Below the pieces are notes generated by a model, which did not search any database, was not told the DNA's origin, and saw nothing but the letters and a program-made list of their open reading frames with translations. Position numbers and translations under genes: made by a program. Source: WTFV01 sp965200895 (GTDB lineage: Bacteria > Acidobacteriota > Vicinamibacteria > Vicinamibacterales > UBA8438). From it: a stretch of DNA of 64,000 nt. Positions 52,009-61,214 of the stretch are shown here, in pieces; positions within the stretch are counted from its first letter, which is position 1; the number at the start of each line of letters is the position of its first letter. The stretch covers positions 1,922,001 to 1,986,000 of the forward strand of contig CBDAVM010000001.1 of NCBI GenBank assembly GCA_965200895.1, given 5' to 3'.

Positions 52009-53550
52009 ATGCGAGCGAACCCTGGTGTGGGCGTGACGGCGACTCTCGTATTGGCGCTGGCAATCCCGGCGTCTGCCCAACTCCCGTTTCGTGACGGCAT
52101 CGGGATCGAAGATGTCGTAGGTACGGTCCTGACCAGTAGTCCGGACGTCGAAAGGGCGAGCCTCGCTGTGGAGGCCGAGGCCGGCGCTCGCCTTCTGGCG
52201 GCGAGCCCTTTCGATCTCGAGGTGCGAACCGGTCTGCTGAGGTCGCGCGAGAGCCTTCCCTTCCCGGGGGCGCGCAACGGCTTGCTCGTGACGGAGAGCG
52301 TCACCGCCCTCGCGTCAATGGCGAAGAACTTTCGGTCGGGGACCGTGCTGTCGTCGGACCTGTCGCTCGATCGTGTCCACAGCAGCACGGTCGGATTGCC
52401 CGCCGATCAGGTCAGCTCCTCTGTTTCCGTACTGGTACCCCTCGCGGGCGGGCGCGGTGGAGGTGCCGCAGCGGGCGCGGAACGCGCCGCGGAGGAGTCT
52501 CATGCAGCCAGCCAGTGGGAACGGGATCACGTCGTGGCGCGTTCGGTGCATGACGCCGTCCACGCGTACTGGCTCTATCTTGCCGCGCATGCGCAACTGC
52601 GGACGTACATCCAGTCGGCCGACCGCGCCCGGCGCCTGGTCAACGAAACACAGGTCCTGATTCGTGCGGATGAGCGTCCGAGGTCCGACCTGGACCTCAT
52701 GGCCAGCAATCTCGCGCAGAAGCAGACCGCGGAGACAGCGGCGCATCAGACGCTCTTCGATGCGCGGTACGCGCTCGGAGTCGCCATGGGGCTCGGTGCC
52801 GAATCCATCCCCGCACTCGGTCCGCCGTTGACGGATTTTCCGGAGGCCGGTGTCGATGCGCGTTTCGAGGCAACCGGGCCGACGCGCGCCGAGCTGGTCC
52901 GCACGGCGCTGTCCAGGCGACGCGATCTCGCTGCGCTGCAGGCCCGCCGGGCCGGCGCCCGGTTTGCTTGGGAGGGCGCGCTCCGGGACGTGCGCCCGCG
53001 CTGGGATGTCCTGGCGCGCATCGGATACACGGCGGTCTCGCAACGCCCGGCGTTCGGCACCGCTTTTTCTTCTGCCCATGGTGCTCGGGGACTGAGCAGC
53101 CTGGTGAGGATCCAGTACGAACCGGTAATCAACAACCGGGCGGTGAAGGGCCGGGCCCGTCGCACCGCCGCCCTGGAGCAGGCAGCCACCGTCGCCGTCG
53201 AGGACCTGGTTCGACGGATCGAGGCAGGCGTGCGGGCTGCGATGGAGGCCGTTGGCAGTGCGAAAAGGGAAGCGCTGGCAGCCCGAGAAGCCGTACGCCT
53301 GACCGAACGGTCGGTGGTGACGGAACAGGAGAAGTTCCGGCTCGGGCTCGCGACTCTGTTCGACGCAATTCTGGCCGAGGACTCGTTGACCAATGCTCGC
53401 CTGCGCCAGACGACCGCGCAGTTCCGGTTTGCCACTGCGATGCTGCGGCTCAGGTTCGAGACCGCGACGCTGCTGGAGACCACCCACGGCGCCGTCGTGG
53501 CAAACCCGGACAGGATGACTTCGTTCGTTTTCGAGGAGCGCAAGCCATGA
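52009..53550 (+). CDS. TolC-family outer membrane efflux protein
   Basis: I start at ATG 52009, where a signal peptide begins (MRANPGVGVTATLVLALAIPASAQ); the frame upstream is not conserved. The 513-residue product has the two long-helix repeats of TolC proteins, with LGVAMGL near residue 260 and LTERSVVTEQEKFRLGLATLFDAILAEDSLTNARL near 440-475. It should form the outer-membrane tunnel for the exporters that follow. It overlaps the hlyD-like gene by four bases (ATGA). It is more divergent than usual TolC, as is common in peptide export loci. Confidence 0.85.
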   Translation: MRANPGVGVTATLVLALAIPASAQLPFRDGIGIEDVVGTVLTSSPDVERASLAVEAEAGARLLAASPFDLEVRTGLLRSRESLPFPGARNGLLVTESVTALASMAKNFRSGTVLSSDLSLDRVHSSTVGLPADQVSSSVSVLVPLAGGRGGGAAAGAERAAEESHAASQWERDHVVARSVHDAVHAYWLYLAAHAQLRTYIQSADRARRLVNETQVLIRADERPRSDLDLMASNLAQKQTAETAAHQTLFDARYALGVAMGLGAESIPALGPPLTDFPEAGVDARFEATGPTRAELVRTALSRRRDLAALQARRAGARFAWEGALRDVRPRWDVLARIGYTAVSQRPAFGTAFSSAHGARGLSSLVRIQYEPVINNRAVKGRARRTAALEQAATVAVEDLVRRIEAGVRAAMEAVGSAKREALAAREAVRLTERSVVTEQEKFRLGLATLFDAILAEDSLTNARLRQTTAQFRFATAMLRLRFETATLLETTHGAVVANPDRMTSFVFEERKP

Positions 53551-54812
53551 AGAACAACGAGGGAGTGTTCCGGAAAGCATCGCTCGATCGGCTTTCGTCG
53601 CCCGAACAACTCGACAAGTTGTTGCAGGTGACGCGGCCGCGCGGATGGATTGCCCTGGTCGCGCTCGGTTTCCTGGTGGGGTCGGCGGTGCTTTGGGGGT
53701 TCGAAGGCAGCATCCCCTCCAGGGTCGCCGGCCAGGGCATTCTTCTCAAGAGCGGTGGGGTGCTCGAAATCGCATCGGGTGCCGGCGGCCGCATCACCGA
53801 CGTGGCAGTCAACGTCGGCGACGTCGTACGGGAAGGGCAGGTCGTTGCGCGGATTGCCCAGCCGGGCGTTCTCAACCGGATCAGGCAGGTGCGTCTTGCT
53901 CTGGACAACCTCCGTGTCGAGCATCGCATGGTTGAAACGCATTCGAAGGAGGAGACCGCTCTGCAACTCGCACAGTTGAGCCAGCGGCGTGAGGGGCTCG
54001 ACCAGTCGATTGCGGCCGAGGTCGACAGCCTTCGTTGGCAACGGCGGAAAATCGCGGCGCAGCAGCAACTCGTCGACCAGGGACGGTTGACGCGGCAGAC
54101 GGTCATCACCAGCCGCCAGCAGATGCACGCCACGGAGGAACGGCTACGCGCCAGTCGCCATCAACTCGCAGAGCTTCGACTCCAGCGGCTGGCGATGGAG
54201 GCACGCAACGCGCGCAACCTGCAGGCCAGCGAGCACCAGATGGCCAGAGCGATGGCGGAACTCGAACAGCTCGAACGTGAGATGAGGGACACCTCCGAGA
54301 TCGTGTCGACCTTCAACGGCCGTATCATCGAAATCATGACCGAGAAGGGCGACGTCATCGCTCCGGGCCAGCCGTTGCTGCGTCTCGACCGTACCGGACG
54401 CACCGTCAAGGGACTCGATGCGGTCGTCTACGTGCCGTCCGCACACGGCAAACGGATTCGCACCGGCATGGAAGTTCGAATTGCGCCGTCGTCCGTGGCG
54501 CCGGAAGAACACGGCTACATGATCGGGACCGTAACCTATGTCTCGGACTTTCCGACCACGTCACGGGCCATTCAGCGCACCCTGCGGAATCCGGAGCTGG
54601 TCGCCGCGTTGTCACGCGGCGATGCGCCTTACGAGATACGGGCGGACCTCCAACTCGATCCCGCCACGGTGAGCGGTTACAGGTGGTCGTCGTCGGCGGG
54701 ACCGCCCATGGACATCCTTACCGGGACGTTGTGCGTCGCCAGGATCACGGTCGAGCGACGACGTCCGGTCGAGATGGTCATTCCGCTGTTTCGCGAGCAG
54801 TTCGGTATCTGA
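53547..54812 (+). CDS. HlyD-like membrane fusion protein (NHLP-type export)
   Basis: The 421-residue protein has one N-terminal membrane helix (IALVALGFLVGSAVLWGF, near 35-52), a lipoyl/barrel segment (GGRITDVAVNVGDVVREGQVVARI), a long coiled coil (residues 115-255) and the second half of the barrel (IIEIMTEKGDVIAPGQPLLRL). This is the adaptor build that joins an inner-membrane ABC exporter to TolC. It matches the NHLP bacteriocin secretion protein type. It overlaps tolC and lies two bases before the first ABC gene. Confidence 0.9.
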   Translation: MKNNEGVFRKASLDRLSSPEQLDKLLQVTRPRGWIALVALGFLVGSAVLWGFEGSIPSRVAGQGILLKSGGVLEIASGAGGRITDVAVNVGDVVREGQVVARIAQPGVLNRIRQVRLALDNLRVEHRMVETHSKEETALQLAQLSQRREGLDQSIAAEVDSLRWQRRKIAAQQQLVDQGRLTRQTVITSRQQMHATEERLRASRHQLAELRLQRLAMEARNARNLQASEHQMARAMAELEQLEREMRDTSEIVSTFNGRIIEIMTEKGDVIAPGQPLLRLDRTGRTVKGLDAVVYVPSAHGKRIRTGMEVRIAPSSVAPEEHGYMIGTVTYVSDFPTTSRAIQRTLRNPELVAALSRGDAPYEIRADLQLDPATVSGYRWSSSAGPPMDILTGTLCVARITVERRRPVEMVIPLFREQFGI

Positions 54813-54814
54813 CC

Positions 54815-57007
54815 ATGGACATGCTCGAGAATTTCCGGCGGGCGGTGTCGATGGTCCGGCGAAAGCGCCGCGTGCGAGTGCCGACGGTACTGCAGATGGA
54901 AGCGGTCGAGTGCGGGGCGGCAGCGCTGGCCATGGTACTGGCCTACTTCGGGCGCTTCGTGCCCCTTGAAGAACTCCGCGTGGCGTGCGGCGTCTCCCGT
55001 GACGGCAGCAAGGCCAGCAACCTGCTGAAGGGTGCGCGCAGCTATGGACTGGTGGCGCGCGGCTACCGTCGGGAACCGTCGACCCTGACGGATCTTCCCT
55101 TGCCGATGGTCATTCACTGGAACTTCAATCACTTTCTGGTGCTCGAGGGTTTCCGGCGCGGCGAGGTTCTGCTCAACGACCCGGCGGCCGGGCCGCGTGT
55201 CGTGACCGAGCGGGAATTCGACGAGGCGTTCACGGGCGTGGCGCTGACGTTCGAGCCCGGCTGCGACTTCGAGCGCGGGGGAGTCAGACGCAGGCTCACC
55301 GCCGCGCTTCGTTCTCGGCTGGCAGGTTCGTACCCGGCGCTGGCCTATGTGGTCGGCGCCGGTCTCATGCTGGTTGTTCCCGGTCTGGTCGTTCCCACTT
55401 TCTCCCGACTCTTTGTCGATGACGTGCTGGTGCGCAAGGCATGGGACCTGGCGAAGCCGCTGTTCCTCGCGATGGGAGTGGCGATTGCGGCGACGGGAGC
55501 CCTGACGTGGTTGCAGCACCGCTACCTGCTGCGGTTGGAGACCAGATTCGCGGTGACGACATCGAGTCGATTCCTGTGGCACGTCCTCCACCTGCCGGTA
55601 CAATTCTTCACGCAACGTTTCGCCGGCGACATCGGTTCGCGGGTGGCCATCAACGACCGAATCGCCCATCTGCTGTCCGGAGAACTTGCGGCATCGTCGA
55701 TCAGCGTGTGCATGGCGGTGTTCTATGCAGGCTTCATGTGGCAGTACGACCCTGTCCTCAGCGCCGTCGCGATTGCGACGGCGGCTCTCAATGTCATCGC
55801 GCTGAAGTACTTCTCCGCAAAGCGAGTGCATCTGAACCAGCAGCTTCTGCACGACCAGGGACGCCTGCTCGGGACGGCGATGGCCGGGCTGCAGGGTATG
55901 GAGACACTCAAGGCGATGGGCGCCGAGTCCGACTTCTTCGCCCGGTGGTCAGGTTATCAGGCAAAGGCAGTGCGCACCGAGCAGCGCCTGAGGGTGCAGA
56001 CCGAGATGCTTGCAGCGGTGCCGCGTTTCCTCCTGCCCGTCAGTGCTGCACTCATCCTGGGGCTCGGTGGGCTGCGGGTCATGGACGGCGCGGTGAGCAT
56101 GGGGATGCTGGTTGCATTCCAGGCCCTCATGCTGGGGTTCATCACACCGGTGAACAAGATGGTCGATCTGGGCAGCACGCTGCAGGAAGTCGACGGAGAC
56201 ATAGCTCGGCTCGACGACGTGCTGTCGTCCCCGGCGGACACGCCGCCGACATTCCATGCGACGGAGCATGCGCCCGTCGCGTCGAAGCTCTCCGGCTATC
56301 TGGAACTGCAGGGCGTGACGTTCGGCTACAGTCCACTCGACCCGCCGCTGGTCGAGAACTTCAATCTGTCGCTGCGCCCCGGCACACGTGTCGCACTGGT
56401 CGGTGGATCCGGATGCGGCAAGACGACGATCGCGAGGCTGGTCTGCGGCCTGTACGAGCCGTGGAGTGGAAGTGTGCTGTTCGACGGTCGTGCCCGACAG
56501 GACGTGCCCTCCCGACTGATGTCGACGTCGTTTGCGGTCGTCGATCAGGAGGTGTTTCTCTTCGAGGGCTCCATCCGCGACAACCTGACGCTCTGGGATG
56601 CCACCATTGCCGAATCCGACATGGTGCGCGCGGCCACGGACGCCTGTATGCACGATGAGATTTCCGCGCGCCCGGGTCAGTATCACAGCAAGGTGGAGGA
56701 GAGCGGCCGCAACTTCAGCGGCGGCCAGCGCCAGCGGCTGGAGATCGCCCGCGCACTGGTCACGAATCCGGTCGTCCTCGTGCTCGACGAGGCAACAAGC
56801 GCATTGGATCCGACAACCGAAGCCTTGATCGACGACAACTTGAGGCGCCGCGGCTGTACCTGTCTCATCGTGGCTCACCGATTGAGCACCATCCGCGATT
56901 GCGACGAGATCGTGGTTCTGGATCGCGGACAGGTCGTTCAGCGGGGCACTCACGACGAAATGAAGGCAGTTCCGGGACCCTACAGTCAACTCGTCGCGGC
57001 AGGCTGA
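54815..57007 (+). CDS. C39-peptidase ABC exporter (NHLP-type)
   Basis: The 730-residue protein removes double-Gly leaders and exports the product. Residues 20-155 are a C39 peptidase: QMEAVECGAAALAMVLAYFG with the catalytic Cys, HWNFNHFLVLEG with His and NDPAAGPR with Asp. Membrane helices (about 165-450) follow, then the ATPase with GGSGCGKTTIAR, FSGGQRQRLEIARAL and VLVLDEATSALD. All catalytic residues are present. The VAGG and VTGG leaders of the two peptides in the divergent operon are the expected substrates. Confidence 0.94.
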   Translation: MDMLENFRRAVSMVRRKRRVRVPTVLQMEAVECGAAALAMVLAYFGRFVPLEELRVACGVSRDGSKASNLLKGARSYGLVARGYRREPSTLTDLPLPMVIHWNFNHFLVLEGFRRGEVLLNDPAAGPRVVTEREFDEAFTGVALTFEPGCDFERGGVRRRLTAALRSRLAGSYPALAYVVGAGLMLVVPGLVVPTFSRLFVDDVLVRKAWDLAKPLFLAMGVAIAATGALTWLQHRYLLRLETRFAVTTSSRFLWHVLHLPVQFFTQRFAGDIGSRVAINDRIAHLLSGELAASSISVCMAVFYAGFMWQYDPVLSAVAIATAALNVIALKYFSAKRVHLNQQLLHDQGRLLGTAMAGLQGMETLKAMGAESDFFARWSGYQAKAVRTEQRLRVQTEMLAAVPRFLLPVSAALILGLGGLRVMDGAVSMGMLVAFQALMLGFITPVNKMVDLGSTLQEVDGDIARLDDVLSSPADTPPTFHATEHAPVASKLSGYLELQGVTFGYSPLDPPLVENFNLSLRPGTRVALVGGSGCGKTTIARLVCGLYEPWSGSVLFDGRARQDVPSRLMSTSFAVVDQEVFLFEGSIRDNLTLWDATIAESDMVRAATDACMHDEISARPGQYHSKVEESGRNFSGGQRQRLEIARALVTNPVVLVLDEATSALDPTTEALIDDNLRRRGCTCLIVAHRLSTIRDCDEIVVLDRGQVVQRGTHDEMKAVPGPYSQLVAAG

Positions 57008-57039
57008 CAGGGTGCTACGGGCGAAACGGAGTCTCGGCG

Positions 57040-60006
57040 GTGACCAAGAAGCTGTTCATTTCGAGCGACTCCCCGATCGAATCGGGGGCGAACCAGTCAT
57101 TCCTCCTCAACACGGCCGGGGTCTGGTTGATCGAGCAGGGGCAGGTCGATGTCTTCTGCGTGAGGCTGGCGGCCGACGGCCAGGTTCGGACCCGCGCACA
57201 TGTCGCCCGGATGTTCGAGGACCAGTGTCTGTTCGGCAGCAGCGGGGTGGATGGGAGTGAGGGTGGCGACGGCGCGGCGCCCGCGGCTGAAGGCGTGCCG
57301 GACGAGCCCGAATCCGATGGCGTTCTGCAAGCGGTCGGCGGCCCGGGGACCAGGCTTCGATTCCTGCCGCTGGCCGTGGCGCGCGCACGATTCGATGACG
57401 CGTCCCTGCACGCGGAGGCCGGTCGACTGGTAGACGGCTGGGTCGAGTCGGTCTTCGCGGGACTTGTCGCAGGTGCAATGCCGCGCGACTGCGAGGCATT
57501 GCCGCCGAATTCGACCGCTCGTCTCGATTCGGCCGCAACGGCGAGTTCCGGCGCAGGGGTCGAGTGGATCGCGCACCTGAAAGGACAATCGACCCTGCTT
57601 GGCCGCACCGGCGTGGCGATGCGCGGGCGCCCGGTACCTTGTTCGGCGCGGGTCTGGTTCGTTACGGCGACACCCAGCGTCGTCAGCGTGACGACCACCA
57701 GAAGGATGATCGAGCAGGGCGACATCTGGAGAGGGCTTGCCGCGTTTCACGAACTGGTCGCTCGGTGCGCCGTGCTGGCGATGGAAGATGGGTTCCGGAG
57801 GGAGCAGGACCGGCAGCAGCGTCGCGATGTGGAGCGCGAGGCATTGATGCGCGACGCGTTCACCGAGCTCGTCGCGGCGCACGATACGACGACCGAAGCG
57901 GCGGCGTTCGGCGGTCGTTCCGGCGCGGGGGCGGATGAGTGCGACTCGCTCTCGCGCGCCTGTCGTCTGGTGGGCGCAGAGTTGAGTCTGTCCCTGGCTC
58001 CGGACTCGGAGCATGTTGCCGGACTGTCGTCGGACCCGGTTGCCGACATCGCCAGGGCATCAGCGGTCCGCGTGCGGCAGGTACTTCTGGAAGAGCGCTG
58101 GTGGAGGAGCGACAGCGGCCCGCTGCTCGGTCGAACCGGAGGGAAGATCAAGCGCTGGGTAGCTCTGCTGCCAACCCCGTCCGGTTCCTATGCCGTCTGC
58201 GATCCGGTCGACGGGTCTCGCAGGCCCGTCACGGCTGCGACCGCGGCGACGTTGGCGCCTCTGGCGTACACCTTCTATCGCTCCTTTCCGACCACCGTCT
58301 TGTCGATCCGGGACGTGCTCCGTTTCGGCGTCCGTGGCTGCAGACGTGATCTGTGGCTGGTCGTCCTTCTCGGTCTCGTCGGAGGCATGCTCGGCCTCGT
58401 GACTCCCGTGGCCACCGGAGCGCTGTTCAACTCCATCATTCCTGGCGCAGAAAGGGACCAACTCATGCAGGTCACGCTCATTCTGCTGGCCTGTGCCTGC
58501 GCAACGGGAATGTTCGAGCTGGTCAGACGGCTGGTTCTCGCGCGTGTCGATGGCCGCATGGGTGCGGCACTGCAGGCTGCCGTCTGGGATAGGCTCCTGA
58601 GCCTCCCGTTGCGGTTCTTTCGCCCGTACAGCGCCGGGGATTTGGCGGTAAGGGCGATGGGTGTCGACGCCATGCGCAAGACGCTGTCCGGCGCCACGGT
58701 GACGGCGGCGCTCGGCGGTGCGTTCTCGCTCTTCAATTACGCGCTCCTGTTCCATTACGGCGGCCCGCTGGCCTGGTGGGCGACGCTGTTACTGGCGACA
58801 GCGGTCGGCATGACGTTGCTCGTCGGCTACGGCCAGTTGCGTCTCCAGCGCCGCATCGTGCCGCTACGGGCGAGGACATCGGGTCTGGTGCTGCAGTTGC
58901 TGACCGGGATCGCCAAGCTGAGGGTTGCCTCGGCGGAGAGCTACGCGTTCGCGCAGTGGGCGCGGCTGTTCAGCCTGCAGCGCCGCCTGCAGTTCAGGTC
59001 GAGGACGGTCGGCAACCGGCTACGGGTGTTCAACGCCGTGTTTCCGACCCTGTCCCTGCTGGTGATCATGACGGCGGCGACGGCGGGCGGCAACGCCGTG
59101 CCCGAGATCCGGACCGGCGACTATCTGGCGTTTTCTGCTGCGTTCGGGGCCTGCCTCGCGGCGATGGTCTCCATGAGCACGGCCGTGCTGGAGGCGCTCG
59201 GTGTGGTTCCCATCTACGAGAGCGCCAAGCCGATTCTCGACGCTGCGCCGGAGGTCCACGCCGCCAAGGGCGACCCCGGAACGCTGACAGGAAACATGGA
59301 AGTGCACCACTTGACGTTCCACTACCAGCCGGACATGCCGCCGGCGTTGCAGGACGTGTCGTTCCATGTGGGTCCGGGCGAGTTCGTTGCGTTCGTCGGG
59401 CCCTCGGGGTCCGGGAAGTCGACACTGCTGCGAGTGCTTCTCGGATTCGAGCAACCCGACTCCGGGTCGGTGTACTTCGACGGGCAGGACTTCAGCGGGC
59501 TGGACGTTCGGGCCGTGCGCAGCCAGATCGGCGTCGTGTTGCAGTCGGGACGCATCATGGCCGGTGACCTTTTCACGAACATCGTCGGCTCGACCGCGCA
59601 CACGCTGGAAGATGCCTGGGACGCGGCGCGCATGGCCGGTCTGGCGGAAGACATCGAGGCCATGCCCATGGGCATGCACACCGTTGTCAGCGAAGGGGCG
59701 AGCACCTTGTCCGGCGGGCAGCGACAGCGCCTGCTGATCGCCCGGGCGATAGTGAACCGGCCGCGCATCGTCTTCTTCGACGAGGCTACCAGCGCGCTCG
59801 ACAATCGCACGCAGGCCATCGTCAGCGAGAGCCTGGAACGGCTCAACGCCGCCCGGATCGTCATTGCGCACCGCCTGAGCACGATCAGGAACGCAACCCG
59901 CCTCTACGTGATGGAACGCGGCCGTATCGTCCAGTCCGGCAGGTACGACGATCTGCTCGCTTGCGACGGACCGTTCAACGATTTGGCCCGACGGCAGACC
60001 AACTGA
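57040..60006 (+). CDS. Second NHLP-type ABC transporter, permease/ATPase fusion
   Basis: From GTG 57040 the protein has 988 residues. A long N-terminal part (1 to about 400) has no peptidase. It starts KKLFISSDSPIESGANQSFLL and contains strand-rich text plus a coiled region (FRREQDRQQRRDVEREALM), as in the companion subunit of NHLP bacteriocin export systems. Membrane helices span about 430-700 (LWLVVLLGLVGGMLGLVTP). The ATPase has GPSGSGKSTLLRVLLG, LSGGQRQRLLIARAI and IVFFDEATSALDN. It probably forms a heteromeric exporter with the C39 ABC protein. The gap between them is 32 bp. Confidence 0.9.
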   Translation: MTKKLFISSDSPIESGANQSFLLNTAGVWLIEQGQVDVFCVRLAADGQVRTRAHVARMFEDQCLFGSSGVDGSEGGDGAAPAAEGVPDEPESDGVLQAVGGPGTRLRFLPLAVARARFDDASLHAEAGRLVDGWVESVFAGLVAGAMPRDCEALPPNSTARLDSAATASSGAGVEWIAHLKGQSTLLGRTGVAMRGRPVPCSARVWFVTATPSVVSVTTTRRMIEQGDIWRGLAAFHELVARCAVLAMEDGFRREQDRQQRRDVEREALMRDAFTELVAAHDTTTEAAAFGGRSGAGADECDSLSRACRLVGAELSLSLAPDSEHVAGLSSDPVADIARASAVRVRQVLLEERWWRSDSGPLLGRTGGKIKRWVALLPTPSGSYAVCDPVDGSRRPVTAATAATLAPLAYTFYRSFPTTVLSIRDVLRFGVRGCRRDLWLVVLLGLVGGMLGLVTPVATGALFNSIIPGAERDQLMQVTLILLACACATGMFELVRRLVLARVDGRMGAALQAAVWDRLLSLPLRFFRPYSAGDLAVRAMGVDAMRKTLSGATVTAALGGAFSLFNYALLFHYGGPLAWWATLLLATAVGMTLLVGYGQLRLQRRIVPLRARTSGLVLQLLTGIAKLRVASAESYAFAQWARLFSLQRRLQFRSRTVGNRLRVFNAVFPTLSLLVIMTAATAGGNAVPEIRTGDYLAFSAAFGACLAAMVSMSTAVLEALGVVPIYESAKPILDAAPEVHAAKGDPGTLTGNMEVHHLTFHYQPDMPPALQDVSFHVGPGEFVAFVGPSGSGKSTLLRVLLGFEQPDSGSVYFDGQDFSGLDVRAVRSQIGVVLQSGRIMAGDLFTNIVGSTAHTLEDAWDAARMAGLAEDIEAMPMGMHTVVSEGASTLSGGQRQRLLIARAIVNRPRIVFFDEATSALDNRTQAIVSESLERLNAARIVIAHRLSTIRNATRLYVMERGRIVQSGRYDDLLACDGPFNDLARRQTN

Positions 60007-60023
60007 AATCGACGGTGGCAACC

Positions 60024-61214
60024 ATGTTCAAAACGAGTCCGCACGGGCACAGAGTATCGGCGTTTCTCTGGTTGACCTGCGCCTTCGGCGTTGCTGCAGG
60101 CGCCTGCCGGCAGCCGGTGCTGGTGCGCGGTCAGGCGCAGGCGGAGGCGCGTGGTCCGGTCACGATCGCGGCGCCGTGGCCCTGGGAATCACGCACGACG
60201 TTGCTGTACGGCCAGGGCCTCCAGATGGCGGTCGATGAGATCAATGCTGCCGGCGGGGTGTTGGGCCGTCCGCTCACGGTGTTGCGGGAGGATGATCACG
60301 AATCCGTCGACCGGGGTCGGCTCGTGGCCCAGCGCCTCGCGCAGAATCACGATGTCGTTGCGGTGATCGGTCACATGCAATCGTACGTTTCGCTGCCGGC
60401 AGCAGCGATCTACGACCTGTCGGGTCTCGTCCATCTGGCGCCGACCGCCACCGATCCGCGATTGACGGAACAGGGGTACCATCGGCTGTTCCGCTTGACC
60501 TTCACGGACCGGGAGATCGGTGTTCAGATGGCGGACTTCGCTGCGTCACGGGGTTACGATCGCGTGGCCATCTACTACGTGCGCAACGCATACGGCCGGG
60601 GATTGGCGAACGCATTCGAGGAGCGGGCTCTCGAGCACGACATGAGCATCGCCGACCGGCAATCCTACGACCCGAACACCGTGGCCGGGGATCGGGCGTT
60701 GACGGACGTCCTGGTGTCATGGAAGGACCTGGACCTCGGTGCGATCTTCGTCGCTGGCGAGCCACGCCGGGCGGCGGCGATGATCCGCGCCGCTCGCGAC
60801 AGCGACATCGCGGTGCCGGTGCTGGGTGGCGATGCGCTCGGGACGTCCAGCTTCGTGAGCCTGGGTGGTCGCGCCGTCGAGGGCGCCGTGATCGCCACCG
60901 CCTTTCATCCGGCTGATGAACGCGAGGAGGTCCAACGGTTCAGCATGGCGTTCCGGCAGCGCTACGGCGACTTGCCCGACGCGTCGGCTGCGCTGGGCTA
61001 CGACGCCGTGCGCCTGCTGGTAAACGGCATCACCCGTGCGGGTAGCGTCGATCCTGATGCGGTGGCGGAGGCGCTGCGAGCAACCGTAGGGTGGCGTGGG
61101 GTTACCGGAGCCGTCGAATTCACCGAGCGGGGCGATCTGATCGAGCGCGTGATCGGCAAGGTCGTCGTCCGGAACGGGCAGCTCGCCTGGCTGGGCGATG
61201 GAGTCGGAGATTGA
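60024..61214 (+). CDS. Periplasmic binding lipoprotein (Leu/Ile/Val-binding type)
   Basis: The 396-residue protein from ATG 60024 has a signal with lipobox AAGAC (Cys near 28). It has the type 1 periplasmic binding fold: LQMAVDEINAAGGVLGRPLTVLREDD, VVAVIGHMQSYVSLPAA, HLAPTATDP, YDRVAIYYVRNAYGRGLANAF and PVLGGDALGTSSFV. Such proteins usually bind amino acids for uptake, but no matching permease is here; it sits in an export operon. It could sense the exported peptide or a precursor amino acid. The next gene overlaps it by 17 bases. Confidence 0.88.
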   Translation: MFKTSPHGHRVSAFLWLTCAFGVAAGACRQPVLVRGQAQAEARGPVTIAAPWPWESRTTLLYGQGLQMAVDEINAAGGVLGRPLTVLREDDHESVDRGRLVAQRLAQNHDVVAVIGHMQSYVSLPAAAIYDLSGLVHLAPTATDPRLTEQGYHRLFRLTFTDREIGVQMADFAASRGYDRVAIYYVRNAYGRGLANAFEERALEHDMSIADRQSYDPNTVAGDRALTDVLVSWKDLDLGAIFVAGEPRRAAAMIRAARDSDIAVPVLGGDALGTSSFVSLGGRAVEGAVIATAFHPADEREEVQRFSMAFRQRYGDLPDASAALGYDAVRLLVNGITRAGSVDPDAVAEALRATVGWRGVTGAVEFTERGDLIERVIGKVVVRNGQLAWLGDGVGD